Shown: piece after piece, positions 7,663-17,892 of the stretch
How positions within the stretch are numbered: the first letter of the stretch is position 1
How the letters are laid out: the number at the start of each line of letters is the position of its first letter
From: Methylobacterium sp. SyP6R
GTDB taxonomy: Bacteria; Pseudomonadota; Alphaproteobacteria; Rhizobiales; Beijerinckiaceae
Assembly: GCF_019216885.1 (NCBI RefSeq)
Contig: NZ_JAAQRC020000001.1
Location: 3,144,501-3,208,500 of the forward strand
Reading direction: 5' to 3'
DNA length: 64,000 nt
Program-made: the position numbers and the translations under genes
Notes under the pieces: generated by a model
What the model saw: the letters and a program-made list of their open reading frames with translations, nothing else
Told to the model about the DNA's origin: nothing
Database searches by the model: none

Positions 7663-8979
7663 GTGAAACTCGGCGACTGGCTCCGACAGCAGGGCGTGAC
7701 CCGCCTCGACTTCGCGCGGCGCTGCGGGCTCTCGCCGGCGGCGGTGACCGGCCTGTGCAACAACCGCGAGCCCTGGCTCTCGCGGGAGACGGCGGCGGCC
7801 GTGGCGCGCGTGACCGGCGGCGCCGTCACCCCCAACGACTTCTTGGGGGCAGAGCTTTTGGGGCTCACTGCCCTCGGACAGGAGATGCCCGTGACCCACG
7901 CATCCATCATCGAGGCCCTCGACGCCTTCGCCCGCGGCGAGATCGTGGTCGTGACCGACGACGACGACCGCGAGAACGAGGGCGACCTCGTCGTCGCCGC
8001 CTCGCTCTGCACGCCGGAGAAGATGGCGTTCATCATCCGCAACACCTGCGGCATCGTCTGCGCACCGATCACCGCTGCGGAAGCCAAGCGCCTGCGCCTC
8101 GAGCCGATGGTCGCCTCGAACGATGCCCCGCTCGGCACCGCCTTCACGGTCACGGTCGACGTCAAGCACGGGCTCACCACCGGCATCTCGGCCGAGCAGC
8201 GCTGCAACACCGCGCGGGCGCTGGCCAACGGCAACATGGGCGCCACCGATTTCGTGCGCCCCGGCCACGTCTTCCCGCTGATTGCCAAGGATGGCGGCGT
8301 GCTGATGCGCTCCGGCCATACCGAGGCCGCCGTCGACCTGTGCCGGCTGGCGAAGCTGCCGCCGGTGGGCGTGATCTGCGAGCTCGCCAACGACGACGGC
8401 ACCGTGATGAAGGGGCCGCAGATCACGGCCTTCGCCGAGAAGCACGGCCTCAGGCAGATCTCGGTCGCCGAGCTGATCTCGTACCGCCAGGCGCGCGAGA
8501 AGCTGGTGGAGCGGGTCGGCACCTTCCCGGTGAAGACCGAGTGGGGCGAGATGACCGGCTACGCCTACACCACGCCGTTCGAGCCGATGCAGCAATTCGC
8601 CTTCGTGCATGGCCGCATCGGTGAGGGCCGCGACGTGCTGGTGCGGCTGCACCGCTCAAACGTGGTGGCGGACGTGATCGAGGGCGGCCGCACCATCGAG
8701 GCGGTGATGCGCCGCTTCGCACAGGAAGGCCGCGGCGTGCTCGTCTACCTGCGCGACGGCACCGCCGGCGTGCCGCTGTCGCAACTGCCCGACGGCGCCG
8801 GCGAGGACGGGCCGGAAGCCGCCCGCGTCCGTCAGTGGCGCGAGGTGGGTCTGGGCGCCCAGATCCTGCGCGATCTCGGCGTCGTCTCGATCCGCAACAT
8901 CTCGAGCGCGGCGCGCTCCTATGTCGGCCTGTCGGGCTTCGGCATCGAGATCGTCGGCGACGAGCCGCCGGAGGGGTAG
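7663..8979 (+). CDS. ribB: HTH-fused 3,4-dihydroxy-2-butanone-4-phosphate synthase, 438 aa
   Basis: RibB makes the four-carbon precursor of riboflavin from ribulose 5-phosphate. Residues 1-62 form a Cro/YdaS-like helix-turn-helix (RLDFARRCGLSPAAVTGL ... ARVTGGAVTPNDFL). Residues about 77-285 are the DHBP synthase domain with the acidic loop DDDDRENEGD and the RPGHVFPL motif. Residues about 290-430 look like a degenerate GTP cyclohydrolase II domain (VLVRLHRSNVVADVIEGG) lacking the zinc-cysteine motif, so only the RibB reaction is expected. GTG 7663 gives the long form. A second in-frame GTG at 7891 has GGAG at 7881-7884 and would give a normal HTH-less RibB. Which start is used cannot be decided from sequence. 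Confidence 0.93.
   Translation: MKLGDWLRQQGVTRLDFARRCGLSPAAVTGLCNNREPWLSRETAAAVARVTGGAVTPNDFLGAELLGLTALGQEMPVTHASIIEALDAFARGEIVVVTDDDDRENEGDLVVAASLCTPEKMAFIIRNTCGIVCAPITAAEAKRLRLEPMVASNDAPLGTAFTVTVDVKHGLTTGISAEQRCNTARALANGNMGATDFVRPGHVFPLIAKDGGVLMRSGHTEAAVDLCRLAKLPPVGVICELANDDGTVMKGPQITAFAEKHGLRQISVAELISYRQAREKLVERVGTFPVKTEWGEMTGYAYTTPFEPMQQFAFVHGRIGEGRDVLVRLHRSNVVADVIEGGRTIEAVMRRFAQEGRGVLVYLRDGTAGVPLSQLPDGAGEDGPEAARVRQWREVGLGAQILRDLGVVSIRNISSAARSYVGLSGFGIEIVGDEPPEG
7881..7893 (+). promoter_or_regulatory. Internal ribosome-binding site and GTG start within ribB
   Basis: GGAG at 7881-7884 is followed 6 nt later by GTG 7891, in frame with the upstream HTH segment. Translation from here gives MTHASIIEALDAFARG, the usual N-terminus of DHBP synthase. 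This would allow two products from one message, or mean that the HTH part is a separate frame read through by chance. Confidence 0.5.
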
Positions 8980-9033
8980 GGCGCCCCGGCCTCGTGCGGC
9001 GGACGGCGATCCGTTCACCGCACGGCGCGGGCG

Positions 9034-9963
9034 TCAATGCCCCATCAGCGTCTCGACATGGGCGGCGACCGACTTCGACAAACCGATGAGGTCGTAGCCG
9101 CCCTCCAGCAGCGACACCACCCGGCCGCCGCAGCGGCGGTCGGCGATGCCCATCACCTCCCGGGTCGCCCAGGCGAAATCGGCTTCCGTCAGCTTCAGGT
9201 TGGCGAGCGGGTCGCGCCAATGGGCGTCGAACCCGGCCGAGATCACGATCAGGTCGGGCCGGAACGCGTCGAGGCGCGGCAGCACGCCGTGGGCGAAGGC
9301 CTCCCGGAAGGTGTCGCCGTCGTCGCCCGCATGCAGCGGCACGTTGACGACGGTGTCGTGCTCGCCGCGCTCGGACGCGGCGCCGGTGCCGGGAAACAGC
9401 GGCATCTGGTGGGTCGAGGCGTACATCACGCTGGCATCGTCCCAGAAGATGTCCTGCGAGCCGTTGCCGTGATGGACGTCCCAGTCGACGAGCGCCACCC
9501 GGGCGGCGCCGTGGTGCTTCCTCGCGTGGCGCGCCGCCACCGCCGCGGTGTTGAACAGGCAGAAGCCCATGGCGCGCTCGCGCTCGGCATGGTGGCCGGG
9601 CGGGCGCATCGCCGCGAACGCATTGGCGACGCGGCCGCCCATCACCTCGTCGACGGCCCGGACCGCCGCACCGAGCGCCCGGCGGGCCGCCTCCAGCGAA
9701 CCCGGGGACATCACCGTGTCGGAATCGATGCCGACCAGCCCCTCGTCCGGCGCGGCGCCGGCGATCGCCGCGACGTAGTTCTCCGGATGGGCGAGGCCCG
9801 CCACCGTGAGGTCGGCGAGCGGCGCCTGCTCGCGCACCAGGGCGGCGAAGCGCTCGTCCTCCAGCACCCGCTCGATCACCCGGATGCGGTCGGCCCGCTC
9901 GGGATGGCCCGGCGGCGTCGCGTGGTCGAGGGAGGCCGGATGGCAGAGATACAGCGTCGTCAT
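9034..9963 (-). CDS. Histone deacetylase-superfamily hydrolase, 309 aa
   Basis: This is a class II HDAC-like zinc amidohydrolase, relatives of which act on acetylated polyamines, acetoin-related substrates or proteins. Visible family motifs are RPPGHHAERERAMGFC, the metal-binding DWDVHHGNG, and ISAGFDAHWRDPL with the second metal aspartate. The ATG at 9963 (MTTLYLCHPASLDH) gives the typical beginning; a longer frame reaches 10080 but adds an Arg/Gly-rich non-family stretch. It has no signal peptide and should be cytosolic. It converges with ribB. The substrate cannot be told from sequence. Confidence 0.9.
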   Translation of the reverse strand: MTTLYLCHPASLDHATPPGHPERADRIRVIERVLEDERFAALVREQAPLADLTVAGLAHPENYVAAIAGAAPDEGLVGIDSDTVMSPGSLEAARRALGAAVRAVDEVMGGRVANAFAAMRPPGHHAERERAMGFCLFNTAAVAARHARKHHGAARVALVDWDVHHGNGSQDIFWDDASVMYASTHQMPLFPGTGAASERGEHDTVVNVPLHAGDDGDTFREAFAHGVLPRLDAFRPDLIVISAGFDAHWRDPLANLKLTEADFAWATREVMGIADRRCGGRVVSLLEGGYDLIGLSKSVAAHVETLMGH

Positions 9964-10187
9964 CGTGCCCGCGTCCAGCGTTCCCGTCGGCCGGTGTCGT
10001 GACCGGCCGTCCCCGCTCCCACCGTGGCAGGGCCGGCCCCCCAACGCAACAATGGCCCGGACGCAACACCGGCGCGGCAACTTGCAGGAGCGCGTCGTCC
10101 CCGGCTTCGCGCGCTTAACGCCACGCTTTAGGCTCTGACGGCGACTGATTCGCGGACCCGCCCGCCGCCTTGCAAGGTTCTCTCCCG

Positions 10188-10802
10188 ATGCGCCGCCCCC
10201 GCCCCGCCCTCTCGACCGTTCTGACGGGGTCCGTTCTCCTGGGGATTCTCCTGGCGCTGCCGGGCTGCCTGTACCGCGCCACCCCCGATCCCGAATTGTC
10301 GGCCCGGGACAAGGAGTGGATGGCGATGGTGCCCGAGCCGGAGATCGACCGGCGCTTCGCCCGCTACATGATCGAGGACCCGACCGGTGAGGCCCCCGGC
10401 ACCATCGTGGTCGAGACGAAGGAGCGCCAGCTCTATTACGTGCTGCCCGACCGCAAGGCGATCCGCTACGGCGTCACCGTCGGCGACGAGGCCTATGGCT
10501 GGTCCGGCACGGCGCGGATGTTCCGCAAGGCGGCCTGGCCGGACTGGCACCCGCCGGCCGAGATGATCAAGCGCTGGCCCCACGTCCACGCCATGCAGGG
10601 CGGTCCCGCGAACCCGCTGGGCGCCCGCGCCCTCTACCTGGCGGACGGCACCGGCAAGGATACGCTCTACCGCATCCACGGCACCAACGAGCCGGAGCGG
10701 ATCGGTCAGGCGGCGTCCTCGGGCTGCATCCGGATGCGCAACATCGACGTGGTCGACCTGTACAACCGGGTCGGCGCGGACGCGAAGGTGATCGTGCGGT
10801 AG
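10188..10802 (+). CDS. L,D-transpeptidase (YkuD) lipoprotein, 204 aa
   Basis: YkuD-domain L,D-transpeptidases form 3-3 crosslinks in peptidoglycan or attach proteins to it. The N-terminus is a lipoprotein signal: two arginines, a hydrophobic run, then LALPGC with the lipidated cysteine at residue 27. The catalytic domain ends with IHGTNEPERIG (His about 164) and SSGCIRM (Cys about 180), the expected active site. An upstream in-frame TTG at 10170 would add six residues; ATG 10188 gives a cleaner signal peptide. The protein should sit in the periplasm, anchored to a membrane. It is monocistronic. Confidence 0.92.
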   Translation: MRRPRPALSTVLTGSVLLGILLALPGCLYRATPDPELSARDKEWMAMVPEPEIDRRFARYMIEDPTGEAPGTIVVETKERQLYYVLPDRKAIRYGVTVGDEAYGWSGTARMFRKAAWPDWHPPAEMIKRWPHVHAMQGGPANPLGARALYLADGTGKDTLYRIHGTNEPERIGQAASSGCIRMRNIDVVDLYNRVGADAKVIVR

Positions 10803-10870
10803 GGCGTTCTCGATCAACGTGGATGCCGGGTCGTCGAAAGACGATGCGGCGACGATCGACGACCTGACGC
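10803..10870 (+). repeat. Possible diverged copy of the TA-flanked miniature repeat
   Basis: The segment GTGGATGCCGGGTCGTCG followed by AAAGACGATGCGGC aligns by eye with the interior of the element at 12597-12700 (GTGGATGCCGGTTCGTCG). The similarity is partial and the ends are not recognisable, so this is probably a decayed remnant. Confidence 0.35.
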
Positions 10871-10947
10871 GGCGCTTCAGGTCGCATCCCGGGCACCGTG
10901 CCGTCCGGGCCGCCTCGGGAAAGCCGTCTCCGTCCCGAGGAGCATCC

Positions 10948-11501
10948 ATGCCCCTGACGCGGCAACTCGTCCCCACCTGCACGCCGATGCTGCGGGCCCT
11001 CTCGGGGTGGCTCGACAAGGCGCGCGCGCATCATGGCGCGGAGGCGGACGGCCTGATGTCCCGGCGTCTGGCGCCGGACAGGTTCCCGCTGTCGTCGCAG
11101 GTGCGCTTTGCCTGCCTGCAGGCCCAGGAGGCGACTACTGGCTCCGGAGCGAGCCCCTGCCGCAGGCCCTCGACGACCTGGCTCGCGAGGGACGGGAGGC
11201 GGGCGAGCGGCCGGGCTCCCTGTCGGAGGCGCAAGCCTGCATCGCCGCGACGCTTGCCCGGCTCGACGCCCTCGCGCCGCAGGCGCTCGATGCCGGTGCG
11301 GATTCGGCCGCGACGCTCGAACTTCCCGGCCTGACCTTCGACATGGTGGGGGACGATTACGCCCGGGACTGGGCGCTGCCGCAATTCTACTTCCACCTCG
11401 TGACCGCCTACGCCCTCCTTCGCAGCCAGGGCGTCCAGCTCGGAAAGACCGACTACGTCCCGCACATGTTCGGCTACCTGCGCCCCGGAACGGCGTCCTG
11501 A
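10948..11501 (+). pseudogene. DUF1993-family gene with frameshift
   Basis: From ATG 10948 (preceded by CGAGGAG) the frame reads MPLTRQLVPTCTPMLRALSG through RLAPDRFPLSSQVRFACLQA, which matches the start of DUF1993 proteins. Near 11115-11135 this frame loses similarity, and another forward frame continues with the rest of the family (ALPQFYFHLVTAYALLRSQG, then VQLGKTDYVPHMFGYL). The shift corresponds to one lost or two gained bases. Combined length of about 184 residues fits the family. Function of the family is poorly known. A sequencing error at one base would also explain it. Confidence 0.7.
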
Positions 11502-11526
11502 TCGCGGCGGCCCGCTTTTGATCGAT

Positions 11527-12098
11527 CCTCGCAACCATTCGGCAACGCCGTCCCGTTGCCGGGCTTTAACCTGAACAGGGATTCAGATCCCGCCGTTAAC
11601 CTGTCGAAGGACTCCCGACCTGCATAGTCCTCATCACACAGGGACAAGAACCGGCACAACAAAAGCCGAAAGAGGCAGGGACAGATGATCACCATTGCGC
11701 TGCAACACTTCTGCAACCGTATCGTCGCCGCCGGCGCCCTCGGTCTCGAGGACGTGCGCGAGCTGAACCGCGCGGTGCTGCCCGACGGGCTGACCTGCCG
11801 GGAGGAGGCCGACATGCTGTTCGGCCTCGACCGGGCGATGCCCGATGCCGACGAGGCGTTCAGCGAGTGGCTGGTCGCCTCGGTGGTGGATTTCGCCGTG
11901 TGGGGCGAGCGCCCGACCGGGCACATCGACGCCGACACCGCCCACTGGCTCGCCGCCTCGCTGGCGTGCGGCCGCGGCCCGACGGCGACGGGCGCCCGCA
12001 TCGCCGTCGAGGTGGTGCGCGAGGCTGAGACCAACGATCCGGTGCTGATCGCCTTCGCGCTCAAGGCCAACCGGGCCCGGGCCGGCGCCGAGGACGAG
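11527..12098 (+). repeat. Direct duplication, copy A (about 572 bp)
   Basis: This block and 13170-13741 are nearly identical base for base, offset by 1643 bp. The block includes about 155 bp upstream of the gene and most of the coding sequence, ending shortly before the C-terminus where the two genes diverge. Only scattered substitutions separate the copies, so the duplication is recent or homogenised. Confidence 0.9.
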
Positions 12099-12134
12099 GT
12101 CGAGGAGATTCTGGCTTTCGCGGTGGCGGCGTGA
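11685..12134 (+). CDS. Conserved hypothetical protein, 149 aa (duplicate copy A)
   Basis: The protein starts MITIALQHFCNRIVAAGALG and contains LFGLDRAMPDADEAFSEWL and VWGERPTGHIDADTAHWLAA. It is a soluble, acidic, helical protein with no signal peptide and no motif I recognise. GGCAGGGACAG precedes the ATG as a plausible ribosome-binding region. The upstream region contains TTAACCTG twice (11566-11573 and 11596-11603), 30 bp apart. A close paralogue lies at 13328-13771; the copies differ mainly at the end (VEEILAFAVAA here). The gene looks intact. Confidence 0.75.
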   Translation: MITIALQHFCNRIVAAGALGLEDVRELNRAVLPDGLTCREEADMLFGLDRAMPDADEAFSEWLVASVVDFAVWGERPTGHIDADTAHWLAASLACGRGPTATGARIAVEVVREAETNDPVLIAFALKANRARAGAEDEVEEILAFAVAA

Positions 12135-12310
12135 CCGCGGATTAACGCGTTAGGGCAACGGCCTGAAACGCCGACGGATAGATTTCGATCTCGGACAAAC
12201 TTGATGTCAACGGGGCCGTCGATCGTGGCAATATTTTGATGCCGTAAGACGGTCTTGGGGAATTTGAGAGTAGGGAAAAATTTTGCTTTAGACAGGCGGT
12301 CGCACTAAAT

Positions 12311-12812
12311 TCAGTTCTCGACCGTCAGCCAGCGGACCCGCCGAAACTCCGCCTCGTTGGCGGTGAGATCGGCGGTACCGCAAGTGCGAGAGCCTGGGCC
12401 GCGATGAGCAGATCGTTCGTCCCGATCGGCCGAGCCGCGGTCTCAAGCTCGGCGCGGATTCGTCCGTATATGACATCGGCAGGAGGCTCGAACGGGACGA
12501 CATCGATCGCCTCCAGAACAGCTTCGACTTGGCGGAGAAGTCGCACCGACCCGCGCGTCGCGCAGCCGTAATGGAGTTCGGCCACAGATATGATGATAGA
12601 GCATTTTCCGACGAAGTGGATGCCGGTTCGTCGCAGAAAATGCGGCAAAATCAAAAACCTTGAGCACTTCGCGATTGCAATGCGATCGTGAAGTGCTCTA
12701 GCGGCGATGCCTCGGCTGCCGACTTGGCCGATCTTCCGGGCGACGGTTCCGGAGGGGGGCGGACCAGATCGGAGATGATGTCCGTGTCGAGCAGAACGCG
12801 CGGGTCGGTCAT
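12311..12812 (-). pseudogene. VapC-type PIN toxin, destroyed by frameshifts and an insertion
   Basis: VapC toxins are PIN-domain RNases. The start MTDPRVLLDTDIISDLVR overlaps the vapB stop (ATGA), as expected for a vapBC pair. At a run of six C the frame is lost; the next frame carries SGTVARKIGQVGSRGIAA. A 102-bp block including TA duplication (12597-12700) then interrupts the gene, after which ISVAELHYGCATRGSVRL through RPIGTNDLLIAAQALAL is recognisable. A second frameshift near 12365 separates the final NEAEFRRVRWLTVEN. PIN-type acidic residues survive on separate frames but no full toxin can be made. Confidence 0.85.
12597..12700. mobile_element. 100-bp miniature element with TA flanks inside vapC
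   Basis: The element runs from GAGCATTTTCCGACGAAG (starting 12599) to GATCGTGAAGTGCTC (ending 12698), with short terminal repeats GAGCA/TGCTC and a TA on each side. Its right half contains an internal palindrome (GCACTTCGCGATTGCAA against TGCGATCGTGAAGTGC). Insertion at TA with TA duplication is typical of the IS630/Tc1-mariner group, so this is likely a MITE of that group. Related, more diverged sequence occurs at 22537-22637. Confidence 0.7.
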
Positions 12813-13048
12813 AGCGGATCATTGCCCAACGGCGGCAGCGTCGCGTCGAAGTCGGGAAAATCCTCCTCGATCGGTTCGAGGGTCGCCAGAACTTCCAGAA
12901 GATCCTTCTTACCGATAGGCTCCAGAATCAGGCAGTCGCCGTCGCGGCTGATGCGGACCCGATCTCCGGGCAAGGCGAACTCGGCCGGGATGCGCACGGC
13001 TTGGCTGCGATTGTTGCAGAACAGCTGCACTTCTCGTGGCTGCGGCAT
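12809..13048 (-). CDS. vapB: VapB-type antitoxin, 79 aa, now without a working toxin
   Basis: The protein starts MPQPREVQLFCNNRSQAVRI, the AbrB/SpoVT-like swapped-hairpin DNA-binding pattern (x-NRSQAVRIP), followed by RVRISRDGDCLILEPI and an acidic C-terminal tail that would wrap the toxin (EEDFPDFDATLPPLGND). A longer start at 13087 is possible. The stop overlaps the vapC start. The antitoxin frame is intact while the toxin is broken, so it may persist as a DNA-binding regulator of its own promoter or simply await decay. Confidence 0.8.
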   Translation of the reverse strand: MPQPREVQLFCNNRSQAVRIPAEFALPGDRVRISRDGDCLILEPIGKKDLLEVLATLEPIEEDFPDFDATLPPLGNDPL

Positions 13049-13169
13049 TGGCGTCGGTCTCGCGATGCTGGCACCGCGACGTGGCATATGCCGAGGATAT
13101 ACCCGCCACTCGGTTGGCTTTCAGCGCCTCTACGCATGATCGTGCGATCCCCAGCCGCTATCGCTCCGC

Positions 13170-13741
13170 CCTCGCAACGCTTTGGCAACGCCGTCCCGTT
13201 GCCGGGCTTTAACCTGAACAGGGATTCAGATCCCGCTGTTAACCTGTCGAAGGACTCCCGACCTGCATAGTCCTCATCACACAGGGACAAGCACCGGCAC
13301 AACAAAAGCCGAAAGAGGCAGGGACAGATGATCACCATTGCGCTGCAACACTTCTGCAACCGTATCGTCGCCGCCGGCACCCTCGGTCTTGAGGACGTGC
13401 GCGAGCTGAACCGCACGGTGCTGCCCGACGGGCTGACCTGCCGGGAGGAGGCCGACATGCTGTTCGGCCTCGACCGGGCGATGCCCGATGCCGACGAGGC
13501 GTTCGGCGAGTGGCTGGTCGCCTCGGTGGTGGATTTCGCCGTGTGGGGCGAGCGCCCGACCGGGCACATCGACGCCGACACCGCCCACTGGCTCGCCGCC
13601 TCGCTGGCGTGCGGCCGCGGCCCGACGGCGACGGGCGCCCGCATCGCCGTCGAGGTGGTGCGCGAGGCCGAGACCAACGATCCGGTGCTGATCGCCTTCG
13701 CGCTCAAGGCCAACCAGGCCCGGGCCGGCGCCGAGGACGAG
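13170..13741 (+). repeat. Direct duplication, copy B (about 572 bp)
   Basis: This is the second copy of the block at 11527-12098, in the same orientation. It includes the upstream region with both TTAACCTG sites. The vapBC remnant lies between the copies, so recombination between them could remove a 1643-bp circle carrying vapBC. Confidence 0.9.
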
Positions 13742-13771
13742 GGGATCATCTCCTACGCGGTTGCTGCGTGA
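13328..13771 (+). CDS. Conserved hypothetical protein, 147 aa (duplicate copy B)
   Basis: Paralogue of the 149-aa protein at 11685, with MITIALQHFCNRIVAAGTLG at the start and few substitutions (for example Ala to Thr and Ser to Gly). The last residues differ (GIISYAVAA). Upstream sequence is the same as for copy A, so both should be expressed alike. No recognised domain. It is followed by two small hairpins and then pccA. Confidence 0.75.
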   Translation: MITIALQHFCNRIVAAGTLGLEDVRELNRTVLPDGLTCREEADMLFGLDRAMPDADEAFGEWLVASVVDFAVWGERPTGHIDADTAHWLAASLACGRGPTATGARIAVEVVREAETNDPVLIAFALKANQARAGAEDEGIISYAVAA

Positions 13772-13775
13772 GATC

Positions 13776-13822
13776 GGGCTTCGCCCTTTTGCGCCGCGTG
13801 AGAACGGGCTTCGCCCGTTTGG
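13776..13822 (+). terminator. Two tandem small hairpins after duplicate copy B
   Basis: GGGC-TTC-GCCC followed by TTTT (13776-13790) and AACGGGC-TTC-GCCCGTT (13803-13819) lie just after the stop codon. Both hairpins share the GGGCTTCGCCC core, as if duplicated. The first has the stem plus T-run form of an intrinsic terminator. Confidence 0.55.
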
Positions 13823-13929
13823 CCGAGAACAGCCGGCTTTGCGGCGCGCGCGCCATGCTTTAACGGGGGTGAGCTTGGGTGTGATCCACCCGGGTCCGGC
13901 TCCCCCTGAAGGCTCGAGTGCGCGCTCCG

Positions 13930-15933
<2,004 letters not shown>

Positions 15934-15943
15934 CCGGTCGTTC

Positions 15944-16360
15944 GTGCCGCTCTACTTCGCCTACGGCTCCAACATGGACCGGGCCGCCATGGCCCGGCGC
16001 TGCCCCGCCTCGCGGGTCATCGGCCTCGGCCGGCTCAACCGCCACCGCCTGGTGATCATGCGCGAGGGCTACGCCTCGGTGGAGCGTTCGCCCACCGGGA
16101 CGGTCTGGGGCGTGCTCTGGGATCTGGCGCTCTCCGACGTGCCGGCCCTCGACCGCTACGAGGGCGTGGCGAGCGGGCTCTACGTCAAGGCGCAGCAACC
16201 GGTCTCGACCGAGGGCGGGGTGCGGCGGGCCTTGGTGTATCTCGGGCGCGGCAACGGTGGGGTGCCGCGGCCGGGCTACCTGGAAGGCGTGATCGCGGCG
16301 GGCCGGGAGAACGGGTTGCCGGAGATGTACCTCAAGGGGCTGGCGACGCTGAAGCGGTGA
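15944..16360 (+). CDS. Gamma-glutamylcyclotransferase-like protein, 138 aa
   Basis: The protein begins MPLYFAYGSNMDRAAMARRC, with the YGSN loop of the GGCT/AIG2 fold, and carries the family acidic position in LDRYEGV. GGCT enzymes release 5-oxoproline from gamma-glutamyl peptides; many bacterial members are uncharacterised. The start is GTG, 10 nt after the pccA stop, so it is probably co-transcribed with pccA. It is cytosolic with no signal. Confidence 0.85.
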   Translation: MPLYFAYGSNMDRAAMARRCPASRVIGLGRLNRHRLVIMREGYASVERSPTGTVWGVLWDLALSDVPALDRYEGVASGLYVKAQQPVSTEGGVRRALVYLGRGNGGVPRPGYLEGVIAAGRENGLPEMYLKGLATLKR

Positions 16361-16376
16361 AAACCCGCGACGCCTG

Positions 16377-16549
16377 AACCCTCCCCCCTCTGCGGGGGAG
16401 GGTGCCCCACGGAGTGGGGCGGGAGAGGGTAACCACGCTTCCGGAGAGGTCGCGACCTTGATGAAGGGCGCCGACTGAATCAGCGCGTCGCGCTGCCCCT
16501 CTCCCGGCTCGCTCCGCTCGCCACCCTCCCCCGCAGAGGGGGGAGGGTT
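16377..16549. repeat. Palindromic C/G-rich repeat with 28-bp perfect arms
   Basis: The arms at 16377-16404 and 16522-16549 are exact reverse complements (core CTCTGCGGGGGAGGG). A secondary inverted pair lies inside (GGCGGGAGAGGG against CCCCTCTCCCGGC). It fills the space between two convergent genes and can terminate transcription from both sides. The layout resembles a REP-type extragenic palindrome. Confidence 0.8.
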
Positions 16550-16561
16550 GATCTATGCGCT

Positions 16562-16980
16562 CTACGAGGCGCGGGGAACCAGCTTCACCGCCCCGCTCTG
16601 GGGATCATACGCCACACCCCGATAAAAGCAGTCCCGCCGCCCGGTATGGCAGCAACCGCCGTCGCCGCCGACGCGCACCCGCAGCAAGAGCGCGTCCTGA
16701 TCGCAATCGACCCGCATCTCGACGAGCGTCTGGATCTGCCCGCTGGTCGCACCCTTGTGCCAGAGCTCGGCCCGCGAGCGCGACCAGTACCAGACCTCGC
16801 CGGTAATAAGCGTGCGCGCCAGCGATTCGGCGTTCATGTGGGCGAGCATCAGCACCGCGCCCGTGTCGGCATCGACCGCGAGCGCCGTGATGAGGCCGTC
16901 GGGCCCGAAGCGCGGGGTGAACACCTCGCCCTCTTCCAGCGCCCGCTTGTCGCCGGGCGGGGCAAACACGGGAAGCGCGC

Positions 16981-16984
<4 letters not shown>
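16562..16984 (-). CDS. hisI: Phosphoribosyl-AMP cyclohydrolase
   Basis: HisI opens the adenine ring of phosphoribosyl-AMP in histidine synthesis and binds zinc and magnesium. Visible motifs are [42 protein letters not shown] and [12 protein letters not shown] with the metal cysteines. At 140 residues it is the single-domain form, without the HisE pyrophosphohydrolase. Its ATG overlaps the folE stop (ATGA), so the two are translationally coupled in a folE-hisI pair. Confidence 0.96.
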
Positions 16985-17640
<656 letters not shown>

Positions 17641-17892
17641 CACGCCTCCAAGATCGAGACCGCCCCCGTCGGGCAGCCATGCCGGGACCGAAAGATGCGC
17701 CCCGATCCGGCCGCGCCTCGCACCGCCCGGCAACCGTGCCTATATCGGAAATCCGTCCGGCGCGCGCAATGCACCGGGCGCGCAGCAGGTCACCGCGTCC
17801 GAACCCATCCTTCCGTCAAGCCAAAGTCAGACCGGTTCGGTCAAGTCCGATTCGTCCGTCCCGCGGCCCCTCTCGTCCAAAGTACGAATGCC

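Noticed and set aside
16377..16549. Transposon terminal inverted repeats
   Set aside because: Arms are long and perfect, but only 117 nt lie between them with no coding sequence; more consistent with an extragenic palindrome.
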